From positions 434,001 to 498,000 of the forward strand of contig JAMJFZ010000705.1 of assembly GCA_026225945.1 (NCBI GenBank): DNA of 64,000 bases, read 5' to 3'. This DNA is from Cricetomys ansorgei. Lineage: Eukaryota; Chordata; Mammalia; Rodentia; Nesomyidae. The notes beneath the pieces were generated by a model. That model saw nothing but the letters and a program-made list of their open reading frames with translations, searched no databases and was not told the origin of the DNA. Every line of letters starts with the position of its first letter. The first letter of the stretch is position 1. Made by a program: the position numbers and the translations under genes. Positions 1 to 11,009 of this stretch are shown here, in pieces.

Positions 1-249
1 TAAATATGTACGAATTAAACAATACAATAAAACGACAGAGATTTCACATAAGATTAAAAAACAAAACCCAACTACATGTTATCTATAAAATCCACATAAA
101 TTTAAAAAATACAAAGAGGTTGAAAGTAAAGGGATAGAACAAGTATACCAAATAACAACAACCATATAAGAACTTGAATGGCTGTGGTAATAGAGACAGA
201 TTTCAAAACAAAAAATAAAGTCTCTCGAGATAAAGAAGAATATTTTAGA

Positions 250-480
250 GCCAGGCATGGTGGTGCACACCTGTAATTCCAGCACATGGGAGGTGGAGGC
301 AAAAAGATCAGGAGATCAAGGCCATCCTCTACTATATAGTTTTGCTGTGAGCTAGAGAGATGGCTCAGCCATTAAAGGCTAGACTCACAACCAAAAGTAT
401 AGTTTTGTTGTTTTACTTTATTTATATTTAATGGCCATACTGGGTAACATGAGACCCTGTTTGAAAAAAATGAAACAAAA
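250..480 (+). repeat. B4/B1-type SINE, split
   Basis: The left half (250-334) carries the SINE cue ccaggcatggtggtgcacac. The right half (about 430-480) carries gagaccctgt and an A-rich tail. A short B2 piece and 20 bp of other sequence separate the halves. Confidence 0.7.
335..407 (+). repeat. Short B2 fragment with 10-bp target duplication
   Basis: The body contains gctagagagatggctcagcc, the B2 5' (tRNA-like) region. It is flanked by identical tatagttttg copies at 335-344 and 398-407, so it is a truncated retroinsertion into an older B4 copy. Confidence 0.65.
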
Positions 481-554
481 CAAAGGGGAGATATTTTATA
501 GTAAGTACATGCCACAAAATACATGGGATAAATCTGACAAAATCAAATGGAAAG

Positions 555-1310
555 AATACATTCTTTGACAATAATTGTGACCTTCAATACTCATCTTTCA
601 ATAATGGATAGAAGTAAGTATAACTGACAACATATATAGAAGACTTAATAACACTATAAAACTACTAAATACTAAAAGCCATTTATAGCACAGTCCACCA
701 ACATTTTGTTCAAATGTACATAGAAGGTACATCAGAACAGACTATATGCTGACCACACAAAATCATATTAGATTTAACAGAATTATAATCATAAAATATA
801 TTCTTTCAACCTGGAATTAAGTTTAAGATCAACTACAAAGGGAAATTTGGTGAATTAGTAAAAGTTAAAATCACACAATATACAAATGAAAAACCAATCA
901 GTCAATCAATAAAATAAGAAGAGGAGTTAGAAAAATACTTTGAATTGATTAGGAAAAAAAAAAGAAAGCTTATGGGATATAGCTAAAAGAATGCTTTCAG
1001 GAAAGCACATAGATAGAAATTCCAAAGTTTAAGGAAAAATAAAGGTATCAAATCAAATTCAAATAATCTATCCAATGACAAGGGAGGAAGAGGGGCATCT
1101 AAATCTAAAGTAAGTGCAGAGGAAAAGAAATCACAAAGATTAGCATGGAAATGAAATCAAAATTTTAAAACAATGGGGACAATTAAGAAACCCAAAATCT
1201 GGTGCCTTCAAAAAAATCAAATACATGGGGCAAACCAGTTAGCTTTATTAACAAGAAAAATGAGCAAGAAGTTTTAAATTATGAAAATAGACACTTGACA
1301 CTTGGAGAAA
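555..1310 (+). mobile_element. Old L1 ORF2 fragment
   Basis: Decayed sequence resembling the L1 ORF2 endonuclease region and the linker before the reverse transcriptase. Typical pieces are a tggagaaa/atgaaaatag-type run and tttattaacaagaaaaatgagc near the end. Many stops; a mammalian-wide type rather than a young rodent L1. Confidence 0.55.
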
Positions 1311-1764
1311 GATTATCCCTAGAAGATTAAAGATCTAACACCTGAGCTGTGAACCCTTGAACAAATATCTTACTCTGGGAACATTTCTATTTCCTGATAT
1401 ATACAGAATTGAAGCTGTCTAGATCATTCATTTTCAAACATTTTATACAAGCAAGTCATTTTTTCAAAATATTCTTACAAGAAAATATCAAATAACTGAT
1501 TTAAAGTATAACTTAGAAATTTGCTTTCCTGGTAGGACCCAAGAGTACTACAAAAAATGGCTTCTAAATTCCTAAACTAGAAAATTAGCTCTAAATTAAT
1601 ACCTATATTAAATTATATCCTATGTTTAAATTATTGTACAATTTGTGTTTCCACTAGATGGTGCTAATATGTTTCATTTTCTATTAAGATCAGTTTTGTA
1701 TATGAATGTTTTTAAGAGTTAATAATTTGTCATTTTACATAGATTAATCCTTAATCTTTTCAAT
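1311..1764. other. No recognisable feature
   Basis: AT-rich Tex11 intronic or 3'-ward sequence; I see no repeat or exon signature that I can support. Confidence 0.5.
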
Positions 1765-2045
1765 GTTTTTCTTTTTTTTTTTGAGAATTTTATACATGCA
1801 TACAATACGATTTTATCATAGTCACCCCCCCCAACTTCTCCAAGGTCCTTCCCCAATATCTCTTTCCCAGCTTCGCATTTCCTTCTTTTATAGTATGTGT
1901 GTATTCATATAAAATGTTAAGTTTCTGTATGACTTTTCAAATGTGCTTAGTGTTAGTTAGTTCACCATCATCCCAGCCCTTCCTCTGCCTTACCCTCCCA
2001 TCTCCTTCTCCACTGAAAACCCTCACCCTATTATCCCCCTTCATA
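1765..2045 (-). mobile_element. L1 3' UTR fragment, antisense
   Basis: A T-run followed by gagaattttatacatgcata and pyrimidine-rich stretches is the reverse complement of a rodent L1 (Lx-type) 3' UTR tail. Confidence 0.55.
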
Positions 2046-2059
2046 TAACTCATGTTCTA

Positions 2060-2225
2060 CTATGTCCATTCCCAAATTTTACAGGAGGTAATACAAGCCC
2101 AGAAAGACAAACACTGCATGTTCTCTCCCATAGCATCAAATCTTTTGATTTGTGTATTTAACATGGAATACCGTAGAAGCCAGGAAACTAGAAAGGCACC
2201 ATTTGGGGGAGGGGGAGTTAACTTA
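2060..2225 (+). mobile_element. L1 3' end fragment
   Basis: Contains gcccagaaagacaaacactg and ccatttgggggaggggg, both typical of the end of ORF2 and the G-rich 3' UTR of rodent L1. Confidence 0.5.
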
Positions 2226-2636
2226 TAAAATTACTATTATGCCACTTATGCTACCCTCACATAAACACTATATACTATGATATAAATGATATTGTGCTTA
2301 CTTTTCAAATAAAGACATTGTGGTATACAGTAGTTGGATGAGTCAAAGTCAGTTGACTCATAGTAAGATTTTTTTCTGCCATCCCTGCAATTTCTCCCAG
2401 ATCACACTGCACTACTGTATATAATAATGTCAAATTCTCAAGATCTTAGTTGTGAAGCAGAAAAAAATTAAAAGTCAACGTTAATAAGCAGTTACAACTG
2501 TGTAAATTTTCTTTGGCCTCATATTAGCAAACCACTAATATTTGTGCATAAAATGCATTTGTATTTTGTATTTTGCTTCTATCTTACAATAAGATCTCTA
2601 GCAACTCTAGTGGTGTACATTTCATTTTTTCCAGTG
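2226..2636. other. No recognisable feature
   Basis: AT-rich unique sequence; no splice-bounded open frame was seen. Confidence 0.5.
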
Positions 2637-2712
2637 TTTCTGAAAACCAAACCCAGGGCCTTATGTATGCTTGTCAAGCCCTGTACTACTAAGTCATATA
2701 TCCAGTCCCTCT
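2637..2712 (-). repeat. ID element, antisense
   Basis: Reverse complement of the tRNA-Ala-derived ID SINE: cccagggcctta, then a degenerate gctt and tactactaagtcatat (box A side). Confidence 0.5.
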
Positions 2713-2942
2713 AGCACATGTAACAAAAGTAAAGGACAAGCAATGATAAATAAAAAAATCTCAAATTTAAATACTGTAAATATAATAGTTATTTTAAAAA
2801 TCGTCATGGAAATTACATAATTTAGATTCACTAAGCCTAAGTTAGTACAAATTTTTAAATCGGCAATATAATTCCTATTTTGCTTTTAAATTATTTTTAT
2901 ATAAAATTATCTTGTTACTCTTTGACAATACCTTTAGTGAAA

Positions 2943-2968
2943 TTATTGATTGATTGATTGATTGATTG
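2943..2968 (+). repeat. (GATT)n microsatellite
   Basis: About six tandem GATT units directly before an antisense B1; they probably arose from its tail. Confidence 0.85.
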
Positions 2969-3112
2969 ACTTGAGACAGGGTCATATACTGTACCTCAAC
3001 TGGAATGCCATGGAACTCACTATGTAGCTCAGGCTGGTCTCAAAATTATGTCAGTTCTCTTGCCTTAACCTCCCAATTCCTGGGATCAGAAGTATAAGAT
3101 ACTATGCATGAC
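2968..3112 (-). repeat. B1 SINE, antisense
   Basis: Reverse complement of B1: gagacagggtcat, tggaactcactatgtagctc and the distal part ending actatgcatgac. Diverged. Confidence 0.75.
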
Positions 3113-3235
3113 TTAAAAAAGCTTTAAAAAAATTATGACTGGAGAGTTGACTCAGTGGTGCTCACTATTAACATTTTACTTATATTCCCTTGGTAATTTC
3201 CCAAAAATAAGTATATAAGAATCTTTTACATTCAT

Positions 3236-3475
3236 TTGTGTGTGTGTGCACGCACATGCATGCATGTATGTATATATGTATGTATTACATGTGTGTGCAC
3301 ATGAACGAATGGGTATGTGAGTGCAAATGCAACATGCATATATGGAGTTCAGAGAACAACCAGTAGGAGTTTGTTCTTTCCTCCTACCACATGGATTCTG
3401 GGGATGGAACTCAGGTTGTCAGGCTTGGTGGCAAGTACCTTTATATACTGAAACATATGAGCCACCTATATGTTC
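3236..3475 (-). repeat. B3 (B2-family) SINE, antisense, with TG-rich tail
   Basis: The TG/TA-rich tail (3236-3310) leads into gttcagagaacaacc and ctcaggttgtcaggcttggt, the reverse complement of a B3 element. A small sense B2-like piece sits just before it, about 3135-3165. Confidence 0.65.
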
Positions 3476-3713
3476 AAATGTTCAGATAGCAAAGCACAGT
3501 CATAAGAACAAAGGATAATGAAGGAAACATGGAACAAATTAAAGTACCAGTCACCAATTCAAAATAAATGAAAATCTACTGTAAAGAAATTTCTAAATAT
3601 TCACCTTTGAAAAAGCTCAATGAGTTAAAAAGAAAAAGGACAACTAAAAAAAGGAAATAATACACAAGCAAAATGAGTTCAACAAAGAGAAACCATATAA
3701 AAGAAAAAAAACA

Positions 3714-3830
3714 AGCTGGGTGGTGGTGGTGTATGCTTTTAATCCCAGAACTTGGGAGGCAGGCAGGCAGATCTCTGTGAGTTCCAGGACAGCCAGAGAA
3801 ACCCTGTCTCAAACAATCAAAAAAATCTGT
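3714..3830 (+). repeat. B1 SINE
   Basis: Contains tttaatcccagaacttggga, cagatctctgtgagttccag and accctgtctcaaac. The part around ggcctggtctacagagtgag is missing, so this is an internally shortened copy. Confidence 0.85.
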
Positions 3831-5654
3831 ACTCCACTAAACTGGAAAATCTAAAAGAAATGGATGAATTTGATATATATGACTTACCAAAGTTAAATCT
3901 AAATCAGATAGGTAACGTAAATAGGCCTTTAACCCCTAGTCAAATAGAAGCAATCATTAAAAGTCTCCCAAGCCAAAAAAGAAAAAAGAAAATAAAAGCC
4001 CAGGACCAGATGGATTCAAAGCAGAATTCTGAGATCTTCAAAGGTGAAATAATGCCAATACTCCTCAAATTATTCCACAAAATAGAAACAGAAGGAACAT
4101 TGCCCAATTTATGTGGCCATAATTACCCTGATACCCAAACTACATAAAGATCCAACAAAGAAAGAAAACTACAGGCCAATATCCCTTATGAACAAAGATG
4201 CAAAAATTCTCAACAAATTATTTGAAAACCTGTAAGTAATAAAAACAGCATGCCATTGGCATAAAAACAGACACATAGATCAGTGGGACTGAACTGAAAA
4301 TCCAGACATAAGTCCAGATACGTATAGACACCTGACTTTTTCCAAAGAAGGCAAAATACATGCTGGAGAAAAGACAGTATCTTCAACAAATGGTGCTGTT
4401 CAAACTGCATGACTGCGTGTAGGATGCAAACAGATCAATATTTATCACCCTACACAAAACTCAACTCCAAATAGATTGAGGACTTCAACATAAAACCAGA
4501 TAGATATCCTCAAATCTATCTGAAAGAAAAGAAATTGGGGAATAGGCTTGAACTCATTGACACAGGAAAAGAATTTCTGAACAGAACGCTGATAATGCGG
4601 GCGCTAAAACCAAAAATTAATAAGATCCCAAAAACTAATAGGACCTCATGAAACTGAAAAGCTTCTAGATGGCAAAAGACACCATCATTTGGGCAAAGTG
4701 GCAGGCTACAGAATAGAGGGCTAGTATTTAAAATAAAGAACTAAAAAGAACTGAGTATTGAGAAATCAAATAACCCAATTTAAAAATGGGGTACAGAGAA
4801 CTAAGCGGCCACTCTCAAGTGGCTGAGACACACTTAAAGAAATGTTCAACATCCTTAGTCATCATGGAAATGCAAATCAAAACTACTTTGAGATTTTATC
4901 TTATGCCAGTCAGAATGGTCAAGATCAATAAAACAAATGACAACTCATGATAGTGAGGATATGGGGAAAGAGAAGACACTTATTCATCGCTAGTGGGAGT
5001 GAAAACTTGTACAGCCATTATGGAAATCAGTGTGAGCAGTTACTTGGAAAGCTGGAAATCTATCTACCTCAAGATCCAGTCATACCACTCTTGGACACAT
5101 ACCCAAAGGACTCCACATTCTACTACATAGATAGTTTACTCATTCATGTTCATTGCTGCTCTAGTCATAATAAGCAGAAATTGGAAATGACTTAGATGTC
5201 CATCAATAAATGGATAATGAAAATGTGGTACAATTATATAGTGGGTTATTATTCAACAGTTAGAAAAAACTAAATTATGAAATGTGTTGGTAAATGGATG
5301 GAGCTAGAAAAAAAATGATCCTGAGTAAGGTAACTAAAACCCAAAAAGACAAATACTGTATGTTTTCTCTTATAAGTGGATGATAGCTTTTAAGTTTTTT
5401 ATATGCATGCAATAATCCATATAACCACAGAGGTTAGGTATCAAATAAGGGACTAATGGGGAGAGGAGGATCTCCTAAGGCAAAGGAAATAGAATATATA
5501 ATTATGGAAAGACAGGGGGAGACTATAATGGGAGGTTAAATGGGAAGGGGGATGGAAAAGAGGGTAAGGGAGAGAATATAAGGAAGGACAACTAACACTA
5601 AGGGTCATTTGAGAGACCATATGGAAATCTACTACTATAGAAGTTTCCTAAAAT

Positions 5655-5698
<44 letters not shown>

Positions 5699-6590
5699 CA
5701 GATAGACAGATAGACAGATAGATAGATATAGTTATGAAATCTAAATGGAGTCACCACATAATAGGAGAGCCAATGCCCCAATTAGACATCTTATGCCAAT
5801 AAGTGAAACATAAAGCACCAGGAATAGGTTATATCTAGTTGAGTCATTGGCCAAAGGTGACACATGGAAGCCATCAAACAACTCAAGCTATTGTCAAGGA
5901 TATTGGTTACTCTCCACAAACTTATGGTAAGGCCCCACTGCTGAAGAAAACACATATCTCATTGAACTGGTGCTTAACTAGAGGCTTCACCCCTACTGAC
6001 TAGTATGCATGATACTGAAAGGTACTTTTCATGCTACCAGAAGAAAAAGGCAAGCATCAAACCTGCTACAAACCCTGAAATCTACAATAGTGACTGTCCT
6101 ACAAGATACCTTGGTAAAATAGAGGTACAAACTTTGTAGGAACAAATAACCATTCCCTGCAACCCATGCCTGAAACTACTCAAGTGTGGTCAAGAACCTG
6201 AAACTGGATAGGCCATGGGCCTAGGGGAAAACCAAATACTATTGTTCTGCTAAAGGAACATAGCAATAAAATGACTCCTAGTGGCCCACATAGTTTCAAG
6301 CCAGACAGGGTCCCAATGCTAAAAGAGAGAAGTGGGCATGGGCACTCTCCTCTATTCAAGAAGCTATCTGCATTGATTCCTGCTCACAAAAGAAAAAATA
6401 GTTTTTCCAATGAAGTTTCACTAGATACATTATCCACACTTCAAGGTAGGCCTCATGCCCAGCTGTAGATGGCTAACACAAAAAGAACTCAATTGTATCT
6501 TTATAAACATTTTGTCTCATACTGCTTTGTTTAGGCACCTTTTTGTCCTATTAGTCTTTTGCTTGTACATTATGGATTTCCAATTTAGTG
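3826..6590 (+). mobile_element. L1 (Lx-type): ORF2 remnant plus long 3' UTR
   Basis: From 3826 to about 4215 the sequence follows L1 ORF2 just before and at the start of the reverse transcriptase (aggaccagatggattcaa, aaactacaggccaatatccc). It then jumps by an internal deletion to the ORF2 C-terminal part (4225-5385: catgccattggcataaaaac, aaatgttcaacatccttagt). The G-rich 3' UTR follows, a GATA array interrupts it at 5655-5729, and the 3' UTR continues to about 6590 with tttgtctcatactgctttg. The frame is broken many times. It lies antisense to Tex11. Confidence 0.85.
5655..5729 (+). repeat. (GATA)n/(GACA) microsatellite
   Basis: Roughly 18 tetranucleotide units, mostly GATA with three GACA interruptions near the 3' end, inside an L1 3' UTR. 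Confidence 0.95.
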
Positions 6591-6624
6591 TTAGGTTGGG
6601 GGAGGTTTGTTGTAGCTGTACATG

Positions 6625-6958
6625 TGCTGTGGCGGCTCAGCAAGTACGACAGGGAGGCATATTTCATAACTGCAAACCCTGCCAGACCTCAGCAAAGGGA
6701 ACCACCACCCTGGCCAGCACCATACTCAATCAACAGAGGAACCCCAAGCATCTCAGCTCAGGTGTTTTTATTGATTCAGAACTCCTTAAGTGTTCTACTG
6801 ATACCATGTGCAGATCATAAGCAATTAAACACCCCACACACACATACACGCACATAAATCCTGCACACACCTGCAGACAATACAAAATGCCAAGGCCCTT
6901 TTTTTCCAACAGTGCACAAAAACATTTTAAGCATAACTAAAGATAAACTTCCCCAACA
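6625..6958 (+). repeat. LTR-like repeat, family copy 1
   Basis: Begins TGCTGTGGCGGCTCAGC and ends aaacttccccaaca, so it has TG...CA ends. It shares ccctgccagacctcagca, aggtgtttttattgattcag and tgtgcagatcat with copies at 43721, 54716 and 62361. An aataaa-like motif (gataaactt) lies close to the 3' end. A CA-rich expansion sits at 6832-6860. Class is unknown to me; an ERV LTR is the best guess. Confidence 0.65.
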
Positions 6959-6960
6959 GG

Positions 6961-6963
<3 letters not shown>

Positions 6964-7018
<55 letters not shown>
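6964..7018 (+). repeat. (GT)27 microsatellite
   Basis: Uninterrupted GT dinucleotides directly after the LTR-like repeat. The length and purity suggest high allele variability. The two long antisense reading frames here are only repeat translations. Confidence 0.97.
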
Positions 7019-7019
<1 letters not shown>

Positions 7020-7029
<10 letters not shown>

Positions 7030-7699
7030 CGATTCTTATGTTTTTGTTTGTTTTGTTTGCTTGGGTGCTTTTGTGGGGCTGTCCTAGAGCTCAGGGGGGA
7101 TTGAAGAGTGCTTTGAATCCCAGAATTCTCACCCTGAGAGCAGAAGGCGTTTGGCTGCTCCCCTCTCTTATGCTGACAAATCCAAGCTATCTCCAATGCT
7201 GCTGTTCTTCACAGCATGGCACAGATAAGATCCTGCCTCCCCAAGGTATATGGTCTGGTTAATGTTTATCTGACCACTGAGGCTGGAGGGCCTCGGGCTG
7301 GACTTCTCTTCTCCTTATGTGACCTTCTAAGGTCTCTTCCTCTGGCCTCTGTGAGACCTCTGCCCATGCAAAATAGGCTTCTCCAGGACTTTGGCCCCAG
7401 CCAATGACAATATGACCACCTAGGTCTGGTTGTGAGCCTCTCACATGCAAATGGAACTAGCTGCCCCAGAACCACTGCCTTTACCCAATGATCCTTCCTC
7501 TCTACCCTATACCTCTCTACCCTACCCCTTGCTTTGATAAATGGAGCTATATTCACTGAAATCTGTCTCCCAGGAAGTCTGTTTCCCACTGCACTGAGCT
7601 CTCCTTCTTGGAGCTGTACCAGTAGTCAATGGCTTTGCTACTTCCTGGGGAGGGAACCAAACAAAAGAATCAACAGCTTTTCTGTTAGTTTGCTTTCTA
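7020..7699. other. GC-richer block, unassigned
   Basis: Less AT-rich than its surroundings. It holds open frames of 63-107 codons on both strands without recognisable domains. The stretch from ccttgctttgataaatggag to tctcccaggaagtctg looks like the end of a retroviral LTR, but I cannot name a family. Confidence 0.3.
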
Positions 7700-7822
7700 A
7701 AGAAAAAGAAAGGGAGTGGAGTTGGGTGGGTGAGAAGGTAGAGAGGATCTGTGAGAAGTTGGGGGAAGGCAATTTTTGAATGAAAAATTTTCAATAAAAA
7801 TAAGAAAATAAAAATAAATAAG
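7700..7822 (+). mobile_element. L1 3' end fragment
   Basis: G-rich run (ggagtggagttgggtgggtg) followed by gaatgaaaaattttcaataa and an A/T tail, the typical end of a rodent L1. Confidence 0.6.
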
Positions 7823-8547
7823 TTACCATTTCAATTTGGTTGACTTGTTATGGATCTGTTTAAGTTATTCATACCTTCTTGATTTGATTTTGGTAGATTC
7901 AAATATATTTAGGAATTGACCTATTGCTTCTAGGTTTTTCAGCTTTTTGGAATATGTTTTCGGAGGATTCCCACAATCATCTTCTAGGTTTCATTGGCGA
8001 CTGTTATAACAACTCCCTTTCATTTCCAATTTTACTAATTTGGGTCTTTCCTCCTTGAAAAGTCAGAATACAGAATGGCATAAAATCTTTGCAAGTTATA
8101 CTTTACAGACAGGAAATTAAATATCTAGAATTTATTTTTAAAGGCTGCAAAAATTAAACAGCAAAAGCCAAATCTTTCAATCAACAAATGACTTAACACA
8201 TAGACAGTTCTCAAGAGAAGAAACACAAATGGCCAATAAATACTTTTAGAAATGTTCAACATTCTTAGTCATCAGGGAAATGCAAATTAAAACTACTCTA
8301 AGATTAATCTCCTGTCAGTCAGAGTAACTAACGCAATAAAACAGATAACAACAAACACTAGAATGGAGGTGGAATGGAGTGGAAGTACAAATTAGTGCAG
8401 CAGCAATGAAAGTATCGATGTTTCTCGCAACATTTAAAACAGAAATATCACATGACCCAGCTATCCTGCTCCTAGGGATGTACTCAAAATCTTAACACAG
8501 AGTTACATGACATCCACATTTATTGCTATGCCATTCACAATACTTTT

Positions 8548-8680
8548 AAAAAATAGGGGCCAACAAGAAGACTCAGTGGGTAACTACCACCAATCATGCT
8601 GACCTAAATCCAATCCCTGAACTGATTCTTGCAGGTTGTCCTCAGACCTCCACATCACATGGTGGCATGTGGAACACACA
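8548..8680 (+). repeat. B2/B3-type SINE nested in L1
   Basis: Contains gaagactcagtgggtaacta, ccaatccctgaactgattct and cctccacatcacatgg. L1 sequence continues after the following GATA array. Confidence 0.65.
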
Positions 8681-8686
8681 ATAAAT

Positions 8687-8747
8687 AGATAGATGAGATA
8701 GATAGATAGATAGATGATAGATAGGAGATAGATGATAGATAAATAAA
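8687..8747 (+). repeat. (GATA)n microsatellite
   Basis: Imperfect GATA/GATGATA array in the tail of the nested SINE. Confidence 0.9.
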
Positions 8748-8881
8748 TGTATTTTTAAAATGGAATGAGTCCAGATGTCCATCAATAGATGGACAAATAC
8801 ATATAGGATGGAATTTTATTCAGCCATCAAGAAAAACGAAATCATGACATTTGGAGAAAAATGGATAGAGTTAGAATTCTT

Positions 8882-9050
8882 AAAGCCAGGAAATGGTGGC
8901 ACAAGCCTTTAATTCCAGCACTTGGGAGGCAGAGGCAGGCAGATTTCTATAACTTCAAGGCCAGCCTGGTCTACAAAGTGAGTTCCAGGACAGTCAGAGT
9001 TACAACAGAGAATCCCTGTCTCAAAAGACTCAAAAAAAAAAAAAAAAAAA
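8882..9050 (+). repeat. B1 SINE nested in L1
   Basis: Full B1: gccaggaaatggtggcacaa, cagcacttgggaggcagagg, ggccagcctggtctacaaag and a long A-tail. L1 resumes with attctt on the far side, matching agaattct before it. Confidence 0.9.
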
Positions 9051-9059
9051 AACAAAAAC

Positions 9060-9112
9060 AAAAAGGGAAGGAAAGGAAGGAAGGAAGGAAAAGGAAAGAA
9101 GGAAGGAAATTC
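9060..9112 (+). repeat. (GGAA)n purine tract
   Basis: Degenerate AAGG repeats after the B1 A-tail. Confidence 0.85.
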
Positions 9113-9472
9113 TTATATCAAGTAAAATAAGCCAGACACAGAAAGAAAAATGCTGGATGATTTCTTTCATATGTGGAGCCTATGCTTTAATATGCATGTA
9201 ACTATATTAACATGTATGACATATGTGTATTAAGAAGACAGAAAGGAGACCATGAAATGGGGGGAAAGATCCTGTGAGAAAAAATATACTACATGTGCCA
9301 TGAAGGCAGACAGGGCACTGATGAGGGGACTAAGGGGATCAACAGGAAGAGGACAGGGGAAGGACAGGAAGCAATGTGGGGGAAAAGGATCAACAACAAA
9401 GAACAACAAAGAACATACGAAAAAACAATAATGAAACGTGTTACTTTGTATGCTAATTTTAAAAACTAAGGA

Positions 9473-9695
9473 CTGAGAAGATGACACAGTTGATAAAGTC
9501 TTCATAACAATGAAGACTTGAGTTTGGATCCCCAGCACCCACATAAGAAGCCAGGCATAGCAGCAGCACATGTCTGTAATCACAGCACTGGAGGAGCAGA
9601 CACATCTAACATCAACCTCTGGCCTCCAAATGCCTATACATATACCCACAAACACACACATGAAAATACAATACGTGCATAAAATATAAAGCAAA
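9473..9695 (+). repeat. B3 SINE
   Basis: Contains tgacacagttgataaagtct, ttggatccccagcacccaca and acctctggcctcc, with a CA-rich tail; the B3 type with a B1-like middle. Confidence 0.75.
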
Positions 9696-9719
9696 ATAGA
9701 AATCAAAATTACATTTTTA

Positions 9720-10262
9720 AAGTATCATAGAAAACAAAGAAAGTCATTATATAATGTTAAAGTGTTAATTGATTGGCATGATATAAAAAAATATAAGCAT
9801 ATATCCACCACAAATGGGGCTCCTAAATATAGAAAATAAATATTAAAGGTCCAAAAGGGAAACATAGATTGCAATATAATAATAGCAGGCTTCAATATCT
9901 ACTTTCCCAATGAGTAGATCTTCCAGACAGAAAATCAATAAGGAAAATTTAGATGTGATCACTATTTTATATCAAGTAGATCTAAAAGATAAATACAAAG
10001 CATTCTACCCACCCCCAAACAAAGGAATTAATATTCTTATGTTTTCATGGAATATTCTTTAGGATATATCATATGTTAAGGCACAAAAAAAGCCTTATAA
10101 AATGTAAAGTTGAAATCACATCAAGTATCCTTTCTATTCATGATGGCATAAAACTAGAAATTACTATCAAGAGGATTTTAGAAAATTTGCATAGAGATGG
10201 AAATTAACCATGCTCCTGAATAGTCAATGAAGAAACTGAAAGAGAAATTTAAATGATTTTGA
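9720..10262 (+). mobile_element. Old L1 ORF2 endonuclease-region fragment
   Basis: Matches the L1 ORF2 N-terminal endonuclease coding region: ataatagcaggcttcaatat, atatcatatgttaaggcaca and catgctcctgaatagtcaat. Heavily mutated mammalian-wide L1. Confidence 0.65.
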
Positions 10263-10267
10263 GATTA

Positions 10268-10600
10268 AAAGCTGGGGAGATTTTTCAGTGGATAAAGTGC
10301 TTGCCAAACAAGCAAGAGGACTAGAGTTTGGATCCCTGAAATGCACATAAATGCCAGGCAGATTTGACAACCCATGTATAATTTAAGTGTTCAGAAGACA
10401 GAAACTGGGTCCTCAAAGCAAACTGGAAAGCTAGATTAGTCTAGTCTTTTCTGCAAGCACTAGGTTCATTTGAAAGATCTTGCCTCAGTGAATAAGGTAG
10501 AGAACGATCAAGGAAAATACCAAATGTCAATCTTAGGCAGCCTCCTCATACATACACTCACATGTGCAGACCACACATACATACACATATGAAAAAACCT
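10268..10600 (+). repeat. B3 SINE, long form
   Basis: Reads agctggggagatttttcagt, ataaagtgcttgcc, tttggatccctgaaat and ends in a CA/TA-rich tail around 10540-10600. Inserted into the old L1. Confidence 0.7.
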
Positions 10601-10671
10601 TATAAGATAAAGAAAAATAGAAATCAAACACACCAAAATGTACAAGATAAAGCAAGCAGTTCTAAAGCATA

Positions 10672-10706
10672 CATACAGAGAGAGAGAGAGAGAGAGAGAT
10701 ATGCAT

Positions 10707-10737
<31 letters not shown>

Positions 10738-10779
10738 TACATATATATATATATATATACACACACATATATATATCAG
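10672..10779 (+). repeat. Compound (GA)n(CA)n(TA)n microsatellite
   Basis: GA units, then about 13 CA units, then about 10 TA units with further CA. Mostly alternating purine-pyrimidine, so it could take up Z-DNA or a cruciform. Confidence 0.95.
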
Positions 10780-10784
10780 CACTC

Positions 10785-10985
10785 AGGAGGAATGCTGAGA
10801 CAGGAAGATTCATAATTCAAGGCAGGCTTTGGCTGCATACTGAGATTTATTTCAAAAGAAGAAAGTAGTAACTTGCCAGACACGGTAGCATATACCTGCA
10901 ACCCTGGCGCTTGAGAGGCTGAAGAAGGAAGATCTCAAGTTCGAGACCATTCTAAACTACGTAATGAGTTCCATGAAAGGTTAGC
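10785..10985 (+). repeat. Two diverged B4/B1 fragments
   Basis: First fragment from cagcactcaggaggaatgct to about 10860. Second from cttgccagacacggtagcat (10873) to about 10985, with agttcgagaccattctaaac. Confidence 0.6.
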
Positions 10986-11009
10986 TTGCCTTCAAAACAA
11001 ACAAAAAAT

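Larger units (their letters stand above)
7825..9472 (+). mobile_element. L1 with 5' inversion and nested SINEs
   Basis: The segment 7825-8045 is the reverse complement of L1 ORF2 sequence upstream of the reverse transcriptase. From about 8050 the plus strand reads ORF2 C-terminal sequence (gaaatgttcaacattcttag, acccagctatcctgctccta), then the 3' UTR to about 9472 (ttactttgtatgctaatttt). An inverted upstream part followed by a sense downstream part is the known twin-priming structure. A B2-like SINE and a B1 were inserted later. Confidence 0.7.

Noticed and set aside
3752..4147. 131-codon open frame, the longest apart from one at 9230-9706
   Set aside because: It starts in a B1 and continues into an L1 ORF2 remnant; an accidental fusion of two repeats.
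6455..6820. Apparent small protein family sharing a TxxTxCRS-like word (also 43765, 54764, 62299)
   Set aside because: All lie within the four copies of the LTR-like repeat; no common start and no domain.
6912..7262. Open frames rich in Cys-Val or His-Thr repeats
   Set aside because: Direct translations of the GT array; the same holds for the frames at 10508-10868, 13014-13353, 29040-29319 and 29715-29957.
9230..9706. 158-codon minus-strand open frame
   Set aside because: It is the reverse strand of an L1 3' UTR joined to a B3 SINE; its Cys/Val-rich part is the CA-rich tail.
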